From CAKRJP01 sp963658085 (GTDB lineage: Bacteria; Bacillota; Clostridia; Lachnospirales; Lachnospiraceae), in NCBI GenBank assembly GCA_963658085.1, contig CAVKOU010000040.1:1-18929 (forward strand): DNA of 18,929 bases, given 5' to 3'. A model generated the notes under the pieces. It ran no database searches. It was given only the letters and a program-made list of their open reading frames with translations, and was not told the DNA's origin. Both the position numbers and the translations under genes were made by a program. Below, piece by piece: positions 1 to 8,352 of this stretch. How positions within the stretch are numbered: the first letter of the stretch is position 1; the number at the start of each line of letters is the position of its first letter.

Positions 1-23
1 ATGGGCAATGCACCCCTATATTT

Positions 24-1034
24 CTAAGAATTGCGATAATCGTATCGCTCCACAGAACTTGTAATATGATCCTCCATGGCTTTCTTAGCCCCTGCCGCAT
101 CATGAGCCAAGATAAATCCATAGATTTTTTGATGCTCTTCATAAACATTATGAAGCTGTTCTTCGTTTACCATACCGGTACGGCTAACTCTCTTCATCAG
201 GTTATTAATAGTCTGCATCAGACTGTAGATCACCTGATTTCCGGAGCACTCGGCGATGCAAAGATGAAACTCCAGATCGTCCTCCAAAAAATCTTTATAA
301 TTTTGCTCTACATAAGCTTTGTGGGATTTATGGGAAATCTCATAGAGCTTTGACATACACTCATTGGAATCGCAGTCTGCCGCAAGCTCCGCTGCCCGAA
401 TCTGTAAAAGATTTCGAACTTCTACAATATTATCTACCTGATTTCCATTTAAAAACAGGGACCAGGATAAAGGGATAATAAAGAAATTCGCCTCGTTGCT
501 GCTAATATAACTTCCCTGTCCCGGGCGAATATCGATCATTCCAAGAACATCAAGGACCTTTAGAGCTTCTCTTACCGCCGAACGTCCCACTCCGAGCTTT
601 GAAGCTAAGACTCTGTCAGATTCAATCTTGTCTCCTTTTTTCAATCGCTTATCAAAAAGCTGATCTGCAAAATACATGGTAAGCTCATTTAAAAGCTGAT
701 TGATATTTCCTTTTCTGGAATTGCTCTTTTGAATAATCTCTGTATCTGCCGTATTCGGCAAAAGATTATCCAGATTCTCAGCAAATTCCTCCGGTTTCAT
801 GGAAAATACGGTGGCATCCATAGCCAGGTTTTCCGCCAACGCAAGCACCACCTCGTTTAATCGTTTGCCACCCTTTGCCTCCAGATTCGAGAGGGTCGCA
901 ATGCTCATAGAAGCCTTCCCATTCTCATCCACCAGGAACTGTCCAATAAATTCCTTCTGTGTCAAATGCAGGTATCTTCGCAGCAGACGTATATTGTCTT
1001 TTTTGTATTCTGTGCTTAATTTATCTTCTCCCAT
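24..1034 (-). CDS. XRE-GntR(FCD) fusion transcriptional regulator
   Basis: Predicted 336-aa DNA-binding regulator and last gene of the allE-to-regulator run, so it probably controls allantoin use. Residues about 12-75 look like a Cro/C1 (XRE) helix-turn-helix domain, with TQKEF and a conserved SIATLSNLE recognition-type stretch. Residues about 110-178 form a GntR winged helix, including GVGRSAVREALKVL and the wing RPGQGSY. Residues about 185-330 are an FCD effector domain with the family's metal-ligand pattern D253, H257, H301 and H323. Ordinary FadR-type GntR proteins are about 220-250 aa, so the N-terminal XRE part is an addition. The ATG at 1034 follows AGAGAGG at 6-bp spacing. It lies 37 bp after the allC stop with no visible promoter of its own. 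The effector (allantoin, an intermediate or oxamate) is not readable from the sequence. Confidence 0.88.
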   Translation of the reverse strand: MGEDKLSTEYKKDNIRLLRRYLHLTQKEFIGQFLVDENGKASMSIATLSNLEAKGGKRLNEVVLALAENLAMDATVFSMKPEEFAENLDNLLPNTADTEIIQKSNSRKGNINQLLNELTMYFADQLFDKRLKKGDKIESDRVLASKLGVGRSAVREALKVLDVLGMIDIRPGQGSYISSNEANFFIIPLSWSLFLNGNQVDNIVEVRNLLQIRAAELAADCDSNECMSKLYEISHKSHKAYVEQNYKDFLEDDLEFHLCIAECSGNQVIYSLMQTINNLMKRVSRTGMVNEEQLHNVYEEHQKIYGFILAHDAAGAKKAMEDHITSSVERYDYRNS

Positions 1035-1071
1035 TGCTTACCTCTCTATCTTTTTTGTTTTTTCAGGGGTA

Positions 1072-2310
1072 CTATTTTGCTAAAACTTCCTTAGCTAAGT
1101 CTGTCATAACCACAGAAGCTTTTGCAAAATCACTATATTTTGTAAATTCTACCGGGCAATGGCTTCTTCCATCTTTACTTGGAACAAAAAGCATTACCGT
1201 AGGAATGCTCTGTCCGATTTCCAAAGCGTCATGTCCTGCTCCACTCGGAAGCTTTCTATAGCTATAGCCACGGCTCTTACAGCTTTCTTCCATGATGCCA
1301 AGCATCTCCTCAGAAAGAAATACCGGTGTAATCACAAGCTTGGTATCAATGTCATAACTTCCACCCATAGCCTTTACTTCGCGGTCTAAAGCTGCGCGAA
1401 TCCGGTTGGCAATATCTGTAATGTTATCATTATTCATAGAACGGATATCTACGGTAAAATCCACCTGTTCAGCAACAATATTCATTCCACCCGGTGTCAC
1501 CTTAATAAGTCCTGTGGTGGCAACAGTTCCGTCTGCCTTCTCTCTTGCCCAGTCCGGAATCTTAGAGATTACTTTGGTAGCCGCATCTACAGCATCCAAT
1601 CTCATATCCATAGGGGTAGTTCCTGCATGGTCCGCTCTTCCGTGAACACTTACCATATAACGCTGAATACCAACGATACCATTTACCAGACCAAGTTCTG
1701 TCCCTTCTGTATCAAGAACCGGTCCCTGCTCGATATGAAGCTCCAGGAAACGTCCAATAGAACCTTCCGGCCATTTCGCCTCCTCGATTCTTTCCGGATC
1801 TAATCCGTAAGATTTCATAGCATCATAAATAGAAATATTATCCACATCTTTATAATGCTTACAGTACTCTACATCTCTGTGTCCTAACATAGCTCCGGAT
1901 CCAAAATATCCGGTACCAAAACGCATGCCTTCCTCATCCATAAATCCGGCAGCTACAAAGTTACGAACCGGTGTAAATCCCTCGTCCTTTAACTGTCTTG
2001 CCACCTCAATGGCAGCAATTACTCCGGCGATTCCATCAAAATCACCACCATTGATAACCGAATCAAAATGAGAACCCATCATTACACAAGGAAGCGTAGG
2101 ATCTGTTCCTTTTAAAGTACCAAATACATTGCCCGCAACATCTTCCTCTACCTCAAGACCAGCCTCTTCCATTAGCTCCTTAAGAAAGTCCACAGCTCCT
2201 CTGGCTTCTTTCGTAAATGGAAGTCTGGTACATCCATTTCCCGGTGTAGAAGTAAACTGCTTTAAATACTCCAAGTCTTTTGCAATTCTTGCTGTTACAT
2301 TTTCAATCAT
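1072..2310 (-). CDS. allC: Allantoate amidohydrolase (M20 family)
   Basis: A 412-aa zinc-dependent M20 amidohydrolase, the same size as E. coli AllC. Predicted reaction: allantoate to ureidoglycine plus CO2 and ammonia, in the cytosol. Metal-site motifs are visible: H81-x-D83 in GSHFDSV, D92 in GGDFDG, E126-E127 in MDEEGMRF, H192 in LELHIEQGP, and a late GAGHDA histidine. The dimerisation-domain signature GRADHAGTTPM lies near 225-234. The family also holds N-carbamoyl-L-amino-acid hydrolases and ureidoglycolate amidohydrolases, which sequence alone separates poorly. The presence of allE, whose substrate is ureidoglycine, favours the allantoate role. The ATG follows AGAAAGGA. It sits 29 bp after the 69-aa membrane protein gene. 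Confidence 0.87.
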   Translation of the reverse strand: MIENVTARIAKDLEYLKQFTSTPGNGCTRLPFTKEARGAVDFLKELMEEAGLEVEEDVAGNVFGTLKGTDPTLPCVMMGSHFDSVINGGDFDGIAGVIAAIEVARQLKDEGFTPVRNFVAAGFMDEEGMRFGTGYFGSGAMLGHRDVEYCKHYKDVDNISIYDAMKSYGLDPERIEEAKWPEGSIGRFLELHIEQGPVLDTEGTELGLVNGIVGIQRYMVSVHGRADHAGTTPMDMRLDAVDAATKVISKIPDWAREKADGTVATTGLIKVTPGGMNIVAEQVDFTVDIRSMNNDNITDIANRIRAALDREVKAMGGSYDIDTKLVITPVFLSEEMLGIMEESCKSRGYSYRKLPSGAGHDALEIGQSIPTVMLFVPSKDGRSHCPVEFTKYSDFAKASVVMTDLAKEVLAK

Positions 2311-2339
2311 TTTTTGAATTTCCTTTCTTGTTGTTTGAT

Positions 2340-2549
2340 CTACTTATTTTTTCGCTTCATAGGGTCAAGGATGTATACCTTTACCGGTGAATAAAGCATT
2401 GCAACTACGATTAACAGAAATCCAATCATACATAAACTATTTGAGGCACTGTTTAAGCCCATCATAATTATAACAAAAGCTATCATAATTACAATAAAAG
2501 CTATGGTAAGTCCTCCTTCTTTTGTTTTAAAAAATCTCTTTTCTTCCAT
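2340..2549 (-). CDS. Small two-helix membrane protein (69 aa)
   Basis: Unrecognised 69-aa protein. It has a charged N-terminus (MEEKRFFKTKEG), two hydrophobic segments at about residues 15-31 and 39-55, and a basic tail ending KRKNK, so it is probably an integral membrane hairpin. A good ribosome binding site (TAGGAGG, 11 bp before the ATG) supports translation. It lies between the LctP-like permease (21 bp upstream) and allC (29 bp downstream). Its place beside a transporter suggests an accessory or stabilising role for that permease, but nothing in the sequence proves this. No signal-peptidase site or known domain was recognised. Confidence 0.7.
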   Translation of the reverse strand: MEEKRFFKTKEGGLTIAFIVIMIAFVIIMMGLNSASNSLCMIGFLLIVVAMLYSPVKVYILDPMKRKNK

Positions 2550-2570
2550 TTTAGGATCTGCCTCCTATTA

Positions 2571-4181
2571 TTAGATACTGGCCACAAGGATTAAAACCAC
2601 ACCGATAACAATGGTTACCGGCACAGTGATAGTCAGTAACTTTTTCAACACTTCTCCCTCACGGCCCAGAATATTTGCTGTGGTAGTTCCCAGGATAATC
2701 TTGCTTGGGCTTACCGCTGCACCGATGGCTCCACCTGCAGTCTGTGCGCCCAACACTGCCGGCACACTAACCTTCAAAAGACTTGCCGTGGTTCTCTGGA
2801 AATCTCCAAAAAGAATATTCGAACTCATGTTGCTTCCTGTCATAAAGGTTCCAAGAAGTCCTACAAACGGCGCCAGGATCAAATATGCCTTTCCAAGGAC
2901 ACCGGAAATTCCTTCTGCCAGTACTACGGTCTGACCGGTTCCACTCATGATCTTTGACATAATTACCAAACCGATTACAGCAATACCGGAAGGCATGGTC
3001 ATAGAAATAGATTTTACGAAAATGCGTTTTACACCGCCCTCCGGGATCCATCCCTTACTCTTATAGTACAAAAGTCCTACAATAGCAGAGATAAACAAAA
3101 ACATACTGGCATGGGTAAATGGTGCAAAAGCAGAAAAGCTTTCAGTCGCAGCATTTACATATCCATAACCTGTAGATGTTTCCGGAAATGCCAGACCAAC
3201 GGAGAACTGTCCCAGGAAGCTATTGATGGGCTTCACCAAAAGAACGATCAAGGTTAAGGCTGACAAAAGAAAATAAGGGACAAAAGCCTGAAGCAATGAC
3301 ATATTCGGAACTTCTTCCTCTTTTTCGTTTGTCTCTGACTTTTTCTCCATAATCGGGCTGTCAGAAAGACTCCATGGATCTCGATACATTTTCATTCTTC
3401 CCATAAGGAAGAGAACGATCAAGGCCAAACAAGAAGGCAGGAAGCAGGAAAGCGTGGTATTTAGCTGACTAAGCAAAAGCTCTCCGCCTCCCTGGATCAG
3501 GGTCAATACAACAACCGCAGGGAGACCTTTTTTTACTGCCTTTCCTTTTCCATAAAACCAGCAGATAGCAAGGCCTGTAACAAAATCCCAAAATAGCAAA
3601 AATACTGCGGTCCAAAATGCTGCCAGAAAATACTCATCACTTCCCACGGAAAGTCCTGCAGACATTGCAAGGGAATCCCATGCTGCTGCCAGAGTTCCGA
3701 AAGTATTTCCCCAGGACTGTCCAAGAAGAGGAATGATAACTGCCCACATCGGTGACACGCCGATTCCGATTAGCAGTGGTGCTCCTACCGCTACCGGCAC
3801 ACCGAATCCTGTAATTCCCTGAAGAAAACTAACAAAGATCCATCCCATAGCCATTACAAGAAGCAACTCATTAGGAAGCAATTTCCCCATTCCATTTCGG
3901 ATAACCAAAAAGGCTTTGGCCTCATCCCCTACTTGATACATCAAAATCGCAGTCCATACAATGATCAAAATGATAAGGGCGCTCCAAATTCCTTTGGCGC
4001 TTTCTGAAGCAATAAGCTTAATATCCGCCTTATAAACCGCCATGCCGGTGATAATTGTGATCACAAGTCCCACAGCAGCAGCCTCTGTAGCGCCCCAGTT
4101 AAACTTGATCATTAATACCAGCAACGCGATGATGGGCAAAAAAGCCATGATCCACATAAAAAAGTTAACAGGTATATTCAT
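2571..4181 (-). CDS. LctP-family (lactate permease-like) transporter
   Basis: A 536-aa polytopic membrane protein of the L-lactate permease family (LctP/LldP/GlcA type), whose known members move lactate, glycolate and similar short 2-hydroxy acids with protons. Family-like stretches include GITGFGVPVAVGAPLLIG, LLGQSWGNTFGTLAAAWDS, and a conserved C-terminal block beginning TGSNMSSNILFGDFQ. A hydrophilic loop near residues 270-295, rich in K and E, separates two hydrophobic halves. The gene lies between carbamate kinase and a small membrane protein inside the allantoin operon, with 29 bp to arcC. No lactate gene is nearby. Oxamate, the expected end product of this pathway, is a close structural analogue of pyruvate and lactate, so oxamate export or exchange is a reasonable inferred role. 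Lactate or glycolate transport remains possible. Confidence 0.85.
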   Translation of the reverse strand: MNIPVNFFMWIMAFLPIIALLVLMIKFNWGATEAAAVGLVITIITGMAVYKADIKLIASESAKGIWSALIILIIVWTAILMYQVGDEAKAFLVIRNGMGKLLPNELLLVMAMGWIFVSFLQGITGFGVPVAVGAPLLIGIGVSPMWAVIIPLLGQSWGNTFGTLAAAWDSLAMSAGLSVGSDEYFLAAFWTAVFLLFWDFVTGLAICWFYGKGKAVKKGLPAVVVLTLIQGGGELLLSQLNTTLSCFLPSCLALIVLFLMGRMKMYRDPWSLSDSPIMEKKSETNEKEEEVPNMSLLQAFVPYFLLSALTLIVLLVKPINSFLGQFSVGLAFPETSTGYGYVNAATESFSAFAPFTHASMFLFISAIVGLLYYKSKGWIPEGGVKRIFVKSISMTMPSGIAVIGLVIMSKIMSGTGQTVVLAEGISGVLGKAYLILAPFVGLLGTFMTGSNMSSNILFGDFQRTTASLLKVSVPAVLGAQTAGGAIGAAVSPSKIILGTTTANILGREGEVLKKLLTITVPVTIVIGVVLILVASI

Positions 4182-4210
4182 AGTTCTTCAACTCCAACTT
4201 TTTTTATTTT

Positions 4211-5146
4211 TTACTGATGAATAACAGTACCGGTTTTTCCGGCAATTCCATCTGCTGCCTTGTCAAGCAGGGTGATGAGGGTTCTTCTGCCCTCTCCGGA
4301 TTCTGCAAATCGAATGGCCGCCTCCACCTTAGGAAGCATGGAACCCTTCGCAAACTGTTCTTCCTCAATATATTTTTTTGCCTGATCTACGGTAATATCC
4401 GACAACCATTCCTGATTCTCTTTTCCAAAGTTAATGGCTACCTTTTCTACTGCTGTAAGGATCACCAGGAAGTCCGCTCCAAGCTGAGCAGCCAAAAGAC
4501 TGCTGGCATTGTCCTTATCAATTACTGCGTTGCAGCCTACTAATTTTCCATTCTCATTTACTACAGGGATTCCGCCTCCACCGCAGGTGATGACAATATG
4601 ACCATCCTTTACCAGACTCTTAATCGTCTCCAACTCTCTGATCCGCTTTGGCATCGGAGAGGCTACCACAATACGGTATCCTCTTCCTGCATCTTCCATG
4701 CAGCGAATCCCTTTTTTCTCCATCTCATCGGCCTCTTCTCTGGTAAGAAACCTGCCAATAGGTTTTGTAGGATTCCAAAAAGCCGGATCTTCCTTATCTA
4801 CTTCCACCTGAGACAGAATTGTAGAAACTTTTCCATCAATATTTCGCTCATAAAGCTCATATTTTATAGCATTTTGCAGATCGATTCCAATATAACCCTG
4901 GCTCATAGCCACACTGGTAGGAAGAGGAATCTGTTTATAATTTTCATTGGTAACAGCCAGATTATCCATAGCATTTTGGATCATTCCCACCTGGGGGCCA
5001 TTACCATGGGTCACAATAATATCCAAGCCCTGTTCCGCCAGATCCACAATTACCTTGGCGGTATTTGCCACAGCTTCCTTCTGCTCATCAATGTCATTTC
5101 CAAGAGCATTTCCTCCCAGGGCGATTACAACTTTCTTTTTCTCCAT
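4211..5146 (-). CDS. arcC: Carbamate kinase
   Basis: A 311-aa amino acid kinase family enzyme that transfers phosphate from carbamoyl phosphate to ADP, giving ATP, CO2 and ammonia. Motifs match carbamate kinases: ALGGNALG near the N-terminus, THGNGPQVG at about 46-54, CGGGGIPV at 188-195, DKDNASSLLAAQLGAD from 210, and AKGSMLPKVEAA near 266-277. An in-frame TTG lies at 5152, but TAGGAG is only about 1 bp from it and 7 bp from the ATG at 5146, so the ATG is chosen. In E. coli a carbamate kinase gene (ybcF) also sits beside fdrA-ylbE-ylbF. Here it follows the fused carbamoyltransferase gene after a structured 136-bp gap and would cash in its carbamoyl phosphate. No arginine deiminase genes are near. 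Confidence 0.93.
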   Translation of the reverse strand: MEKKKVVIALGGNALGNDIDEQKEAVANTAKVIVDLAEQGLDIIVTHGNGPQVGMIQNAMDNLAVTNENYKQIPLPTSVAMSQGYIGIDLQNAIKYELYERNIDGKVSTILSQVEVDKEDPAFWNPTKPIGRFLTREEADEMEKKGIRCMEDAGRGYRIVVASPMPKRIRELETIKSLVKDGHIVITCGGGGIPVVNENGKLVGCNAVIDKDNASSLLAAQLGADFLVILTAVEKVAINFGKENQEWLSDITVDQAKKYIEEEQFAKGSMLPKVEAAIRFAESGEGRRTLITLLDKAADGIAGKTGTVIHQ

Positions 5147-5152
5147 GTTCAA

Positions 5153-5282
5153 TCTCCTATATGCAAATATATTTCTCTTTGCATCTTATATGCTCAAAGG
5201 CATATGATTTTTCCTAAATCCTATTTCTCCCGGGAATATCTTTCATTTCCCGGGAGTTTCTTGTTACATGGTTTAAATTTAA
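5153..5282 (-). other. Structured intercistronic region with three inverted repeats
   Basis: The gap between the fdrA-ylbE stop and arcC holds three perfect inverted repeats. The first has 10-bp arms ctcccgggaa (5227-5236) and ttcccgggag (5247-5256) around a 10-nt loop. The second is ATATGC (5188-5193) with GCATAT (5200-5205). The third is ATGCAAA (5161-5167) with TTTGCAT (5178-5184), just before the arcC ribosome binding site. None is followed by a run of T in the minus direction, so this is not a standard terminator. It could tune arcC expression, mRNA stability or processing. No known riboswitch was recognised. Confidence 0.55.
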
Positions 5283-8200
5283 TTATTCTGCCTCGTATCC
5301 AAGCTTCTTTGCATAAGCTACGATAGCCTTCTCAAAGCACTCGATTGGAGGATGTACAGTTCCTGCACCGATCTGTCCTTTTCCTGCAACCTTATTGGCA
5401 ATACCGGTATTGATTACAGGTGTAATTCCCTTCTCTACCACCAGTCTCGCATCAATCCCTAAGCAAATGCCCTGGAAGTTCCAGGTTGGAACGGTAAAGT
5501 TTGGATTTCTGTCGATGACGATCTCCATCATCTCATTGCTGGTACGAAGAGCATCCTCATAACCGCCGGCTCCTACAAATCTTGTTACTGCCGGGGCAGC
5601 AATCATAGCCATACCACCTACACCGAAGGTCTCTGTAATAGCAGAGTCACCCATATCCGGGCAAGCATCCTCTGCATCATAGCCAGTAAAGTACAGTCCC
5701 TGAGGAGTATTTACCGGTCCGGTAAACCACTCATCTCCCATACCTGCAATACGGATACCAAATTCATAACCGTTACGGCACATAGCAGTAACGATGGTTC
5801 CGTCTGTATCTTTTCTTGCATCATCCATAACTGCCTTGCCGGTAGCCATCATGATATTCAAGAAGAACTGATCCGTATCTGCCAGGAACTTGATCACGTC
5901 ATAGCGATCCTTTTCTTCCATATCCATAGCGGTGATTGCAGGAGCTACCTCCTTTAAAAATGCTAAGGATGCTGCAATGTTTCTCTGATGGAACTCATCA
6001 CCCATGGCAATCGCCTTGGCAATCAATGGATTTAGGGCAAGTCCATTTTCCATTCCTCGAAGTACTTTTCCAAGAGTTGGTCCAAGAACATCTCTCATCC
6101 AGCGAAGTCTGTTTACAACCTCTTCATCATAAGCACCGAAACGAAGCACCTTACCGATACCTTCATTCATGGTACAGTATGCCTTATTTCCGCCGGTCTC
6201 ATTTTCCACAACAAATACAGCCATATTTGGAGATGTAATACCACCCATCGGTCCTACTGCATTGCAGTGATGGCATGGAATAAATTCAATATCTCCACGT
6301 AAGAGCATTTCTCTTGCTTCCTCTTCCGTCTCTGCCCACTCCTCGAACATTACAGCTCCAACACAAGATCCCTGCATTGGATCCGGCATATTTTCATAAG
6401 CTACCGGAGGACCTGCATGAAGAATGACTTTTCCGCCGTTTCTTGAGAACTCCGGAATCACTTCTTTAGCTCTGACATTATCTTTTAATACCGGCTGAGA
6501 AGCAACAATCTTTGCAGTCACTTCCTGATTCCAAGCATCGATCTGCTCATAATTTCTAAGGAAATTCAAAGTCTTAATAAGCTTTACATTTCCTCCTGCC
6601 GGCGGTGCCCAGTCATACTGAACCACCTCACAGCCAAACTGTTCTACCACTTCTGCAAAACTCTTAAGACCAATGTTGATGATTCTTGGTTTCTCTGAAA
6701 GAAGAGCTTTTAAATCCTCAGATGGAGCGTGTTTCTCACAAGGAACAGTCTCTTTCTTTCGTACCTCTTTTACCGGCTCTTCAAAATCTCTTCCGATAGC
6801 ACGAATTGCGGTACGGCAAGCAAGTTTGTTATTCTCGCAAACGATAACCCCTGCATCTTTTAATTTATTTACAGCTTCATCATATCCCTGATAATCGCTT
6901 CTGGTTCCGCAAACAGTTGCCACGAAAAATACTTTTCTTCCCTGAGCGTCTGCCTTTGCCTGAAGTTCTTTGATGGTAGGGATCAGAGATCCGGCCATAT
7001 CTTCATGGGATCCATATCCTAACATAATGTCAAGAAGTACTACCCCTGTAGACGGGTCATCCACAGCCTCCTGCATGCATTCAATACGCTTTGCAGGGTC
7101 GATCATAGGATGTGGTTTTCCTTGTGTATAAGCATCATCTCCCAGATCCACTACCACATTTCCATCTAATTGAAGCATGTAACCTTCAATATCCTCCGGC
7201 GGAACCTTGCAGTTCATGGCATCTTTGATAAGCATAGCCGCCTCATTTGCCAGGGTTCCTCCTGAGTAATAAGCCTTAATGGTCTTTTTATCTTCTGCTT
7301 TATAAAATTCAGATTCATCTACATCTACCGTTGCTTCCGGCACATCCTGTCCGCGAACCAGGCTAACAGCCAGACGGGCAGCCTCATCCAAAGTATAGGC
7401 ATGATAGAATCCTTCTTCGTGATACTCAGGCTTCTCACCTACAAAGAGTGTTACTACCGGCTTGCCAAAGCTTGAAAGTCTTGCAGAGATTTGATCTCTT
7501 ACTTCCTTTGCCGGCGGCTTAGAAACGATAAGAAGTACCTTTACGGTATCGTCATCTTCCATAGCATCAATCATATCCATCATAGTGATTCCGCCAATCT
7601 TGGCATTAAGATCACGTCCGCCGATACCGATGGCATTGGTAACACCCTCACCAAGTCTGTCAATAATGGTAGTTACTTCCTGAATACCGGTTCCGGAAGC
7701 TCCGATGATTCCGATAGAACCCGGAGTTACTTTATTTGTAAATGCAATCGGCACACCCTGTATTATTCCGGTACCGCAGTCAGGTCCCATCAGTGCCAAT
7801 CCTTTTTCGTGAGCCTTCTCTTTCAGTGCCTTTTCATCTTCGATGGTAACATTGTCACTGAACATAAATACATTCAAGCCCTCATCCAAAGCACGATCAG
7901 CCTCTAAAGCTGCATAGGCACCCGGGATAGAGATCACTGCCAAATTGGCCTCCGGCATTTTTTTAAGAGCCTTGTCCCAGGACTTCACGCTCTCAGCGCC
8001 TTTCTTTCCCTCAGAAGCAGTTGCCTGTTTCTTAAGGAATTCCTCTACCTTTTCCATAACAGCTTCAACAACAGCTTCCTCTGTCACGTCAGCAACTACT
8101 ACCATATCATTGGCACTTGCTTCCATCAGTTCCTCTGTGTCAAGTCCGCTGGTTTTGAAAATGTCTTTGTTGGCAGGAGTTGCCATCATAACCTGAATTT

Positions 8201-8294
8201 TGTTCACTCCCTCTAAGGAGGAAAGCTCATTTGTCAAAAGCATCAGTACGACTGAATCCTGATAACTTCCCTTTTTCACCACTGTCTTTAACAT
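5283..8294 (-). CDS. fdrA-ylbE: FdrA-YlbE fusion, putative oxamate carbamoyltransferase subunits
   Basis: A 1003-aa protein joining two proteins that are separate in E. coli. Residues 1 to about 505 match FdrA: a succinyl-CoA synthetase alpha-like fold with GIIGASGTGIQE at 195-206, GIGGRDLNAKIGG after it, and a ligase-type GYGSHEDMAG near 427-435. Residues about 506-530 are a charged linker. Residues about 531-1003 match YlbE (DUF1116), with PCHHCNAVGPMGG at 673-685. FdrA is often labelled acyl-CoA synthetase from its fold. Work on E. coli fdrA, ylbE and ylbF links them to oxamate carbamoyltransferase (oxalurate + phosphate to oxamate + carbamoyl phosphate). Here allD precedes the gene and arcC follows it, exactly fitting that step. 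ATG follows AAAGGAG at 10 bp. The third component, ylbF, is at 17877. Domain recognition is strong; activity is inferred. Confidence 0.88.
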   Translation of the reverse strand: MLKTVVKKGSYQDSVVLMLLTNELSSLEGVNKIQVMMATPANKDIFKTSGLDTEELMEASANDMVVVADVTEEAVVEAVMEKVEEFLKKQATASEGKKGAESVKSWDKALKKMPEANLAVISIPGAYAALEADRALDEGLNVFMFSDNVTIEDEKALKEKAHEKGLALMGPDCGTGIIQGVPIAFTNKVTPGSIGIIGASGTGIQEVTTIIDRLGEGVTNAIGIGGRDLNAKIGGITMMDMIDAMEDDDTVKVLLIVSKPPAKEVRDQISARLSSFGKPVVTLFVGEKPEYHEEGFYHAYTLDEAARLAVSLVRGQDVPEATVDVDESEFYKAEDKKTIKAYYSGGTLANEAAMLIKDAMNCKVPPEDIEGYMLQLDGNVVVDLGDDAYTQGKPHPMIDPAKRIECMQEAVDDPSTGVVLLDIMLGYGSHEDMAGSLIPTIKELQAKADAQGRKVFFVATVCGTRSDYQGYDEAVNKLKDAGVIVCENNKLACRTAIRAIGRDFEEPVKEVRKKETVPCEKHAPSEDLKALLSEKPRIINIGLKSFAEVVEQFGCEVVQYDWAPPAGGNVKLIKTLNFLRNYEQIDAWNQEVTAKIVASQPVLKDNVRAKEVIPEFSRNGGKVILHAGPPVAYENMPDPMQGSCVGAVMFEEWAETEEEAREMLLRGDIEFIPCHHCNAVGPMGGITSPNMAVFVVENETGGNKAYCTMNEGIGKVLRFGAYDEEVVNRLRWMRDVLGPTLGKVLRGMENGLALNPLIAKAIAMGDEFHQRNIAASLAFLKEVAPAITAMDMEEKDRYDVIKFLADTDQFFLNIMMATGKAVMDDARKDTDGTIVTAMCRNGYEFGIRIAGMGDEWFTGPVNTPQGLYFTGYDAEDACPDMGDSAITETFGVGGMAMIAAPAVTRFVGAGGYEDALRTSNEMMEIVIDRNPNFTVPTWNFQGICLGIDARLVVEKGITPVINTGIANKVAGKGQIGAGTVHPPIECFEKAIVAYAKKLGYEAE

Positions 8295-8352
8295 ACTTGG
8301 TGTGCTCCTTTCTTCTTCCTCTTCTTCTCTACTTACATCTAAAGGCTAAAGT

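Noticed and set aside
1072..2310. M20 enzyme as N-carbamoyl-L-amino-acid hydrolase or ureidoglycolate amidohydrolase
   Set aside because: Motifs allow these, but allE needs ureidoglycine from AllC and no other AllC candidate is present in the window.
5227..5256. CCCGGG hairpin as a Rho-independent terminator
   Set aside because: No T-tract follows the stem on either strand (AAATAGG on minus, TTTCTTG on plus), so I describe it only as a stem-loop.
4598..5326. 242-codon plus-strand open frame
   Set aside because: It is antisense to carbamate kinase and runs into the intercistronic gap; the opposite strand encodes a full, motif-complete enzyme.
5283..8294. Annotation of the FdrA half as an acyl-CoA synthetase
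   Set aside because: That label reflects the fold only. The fusion to YlbE and the flanking allD and arcC genes fit carbamoyl transfer from oxalurate far better.
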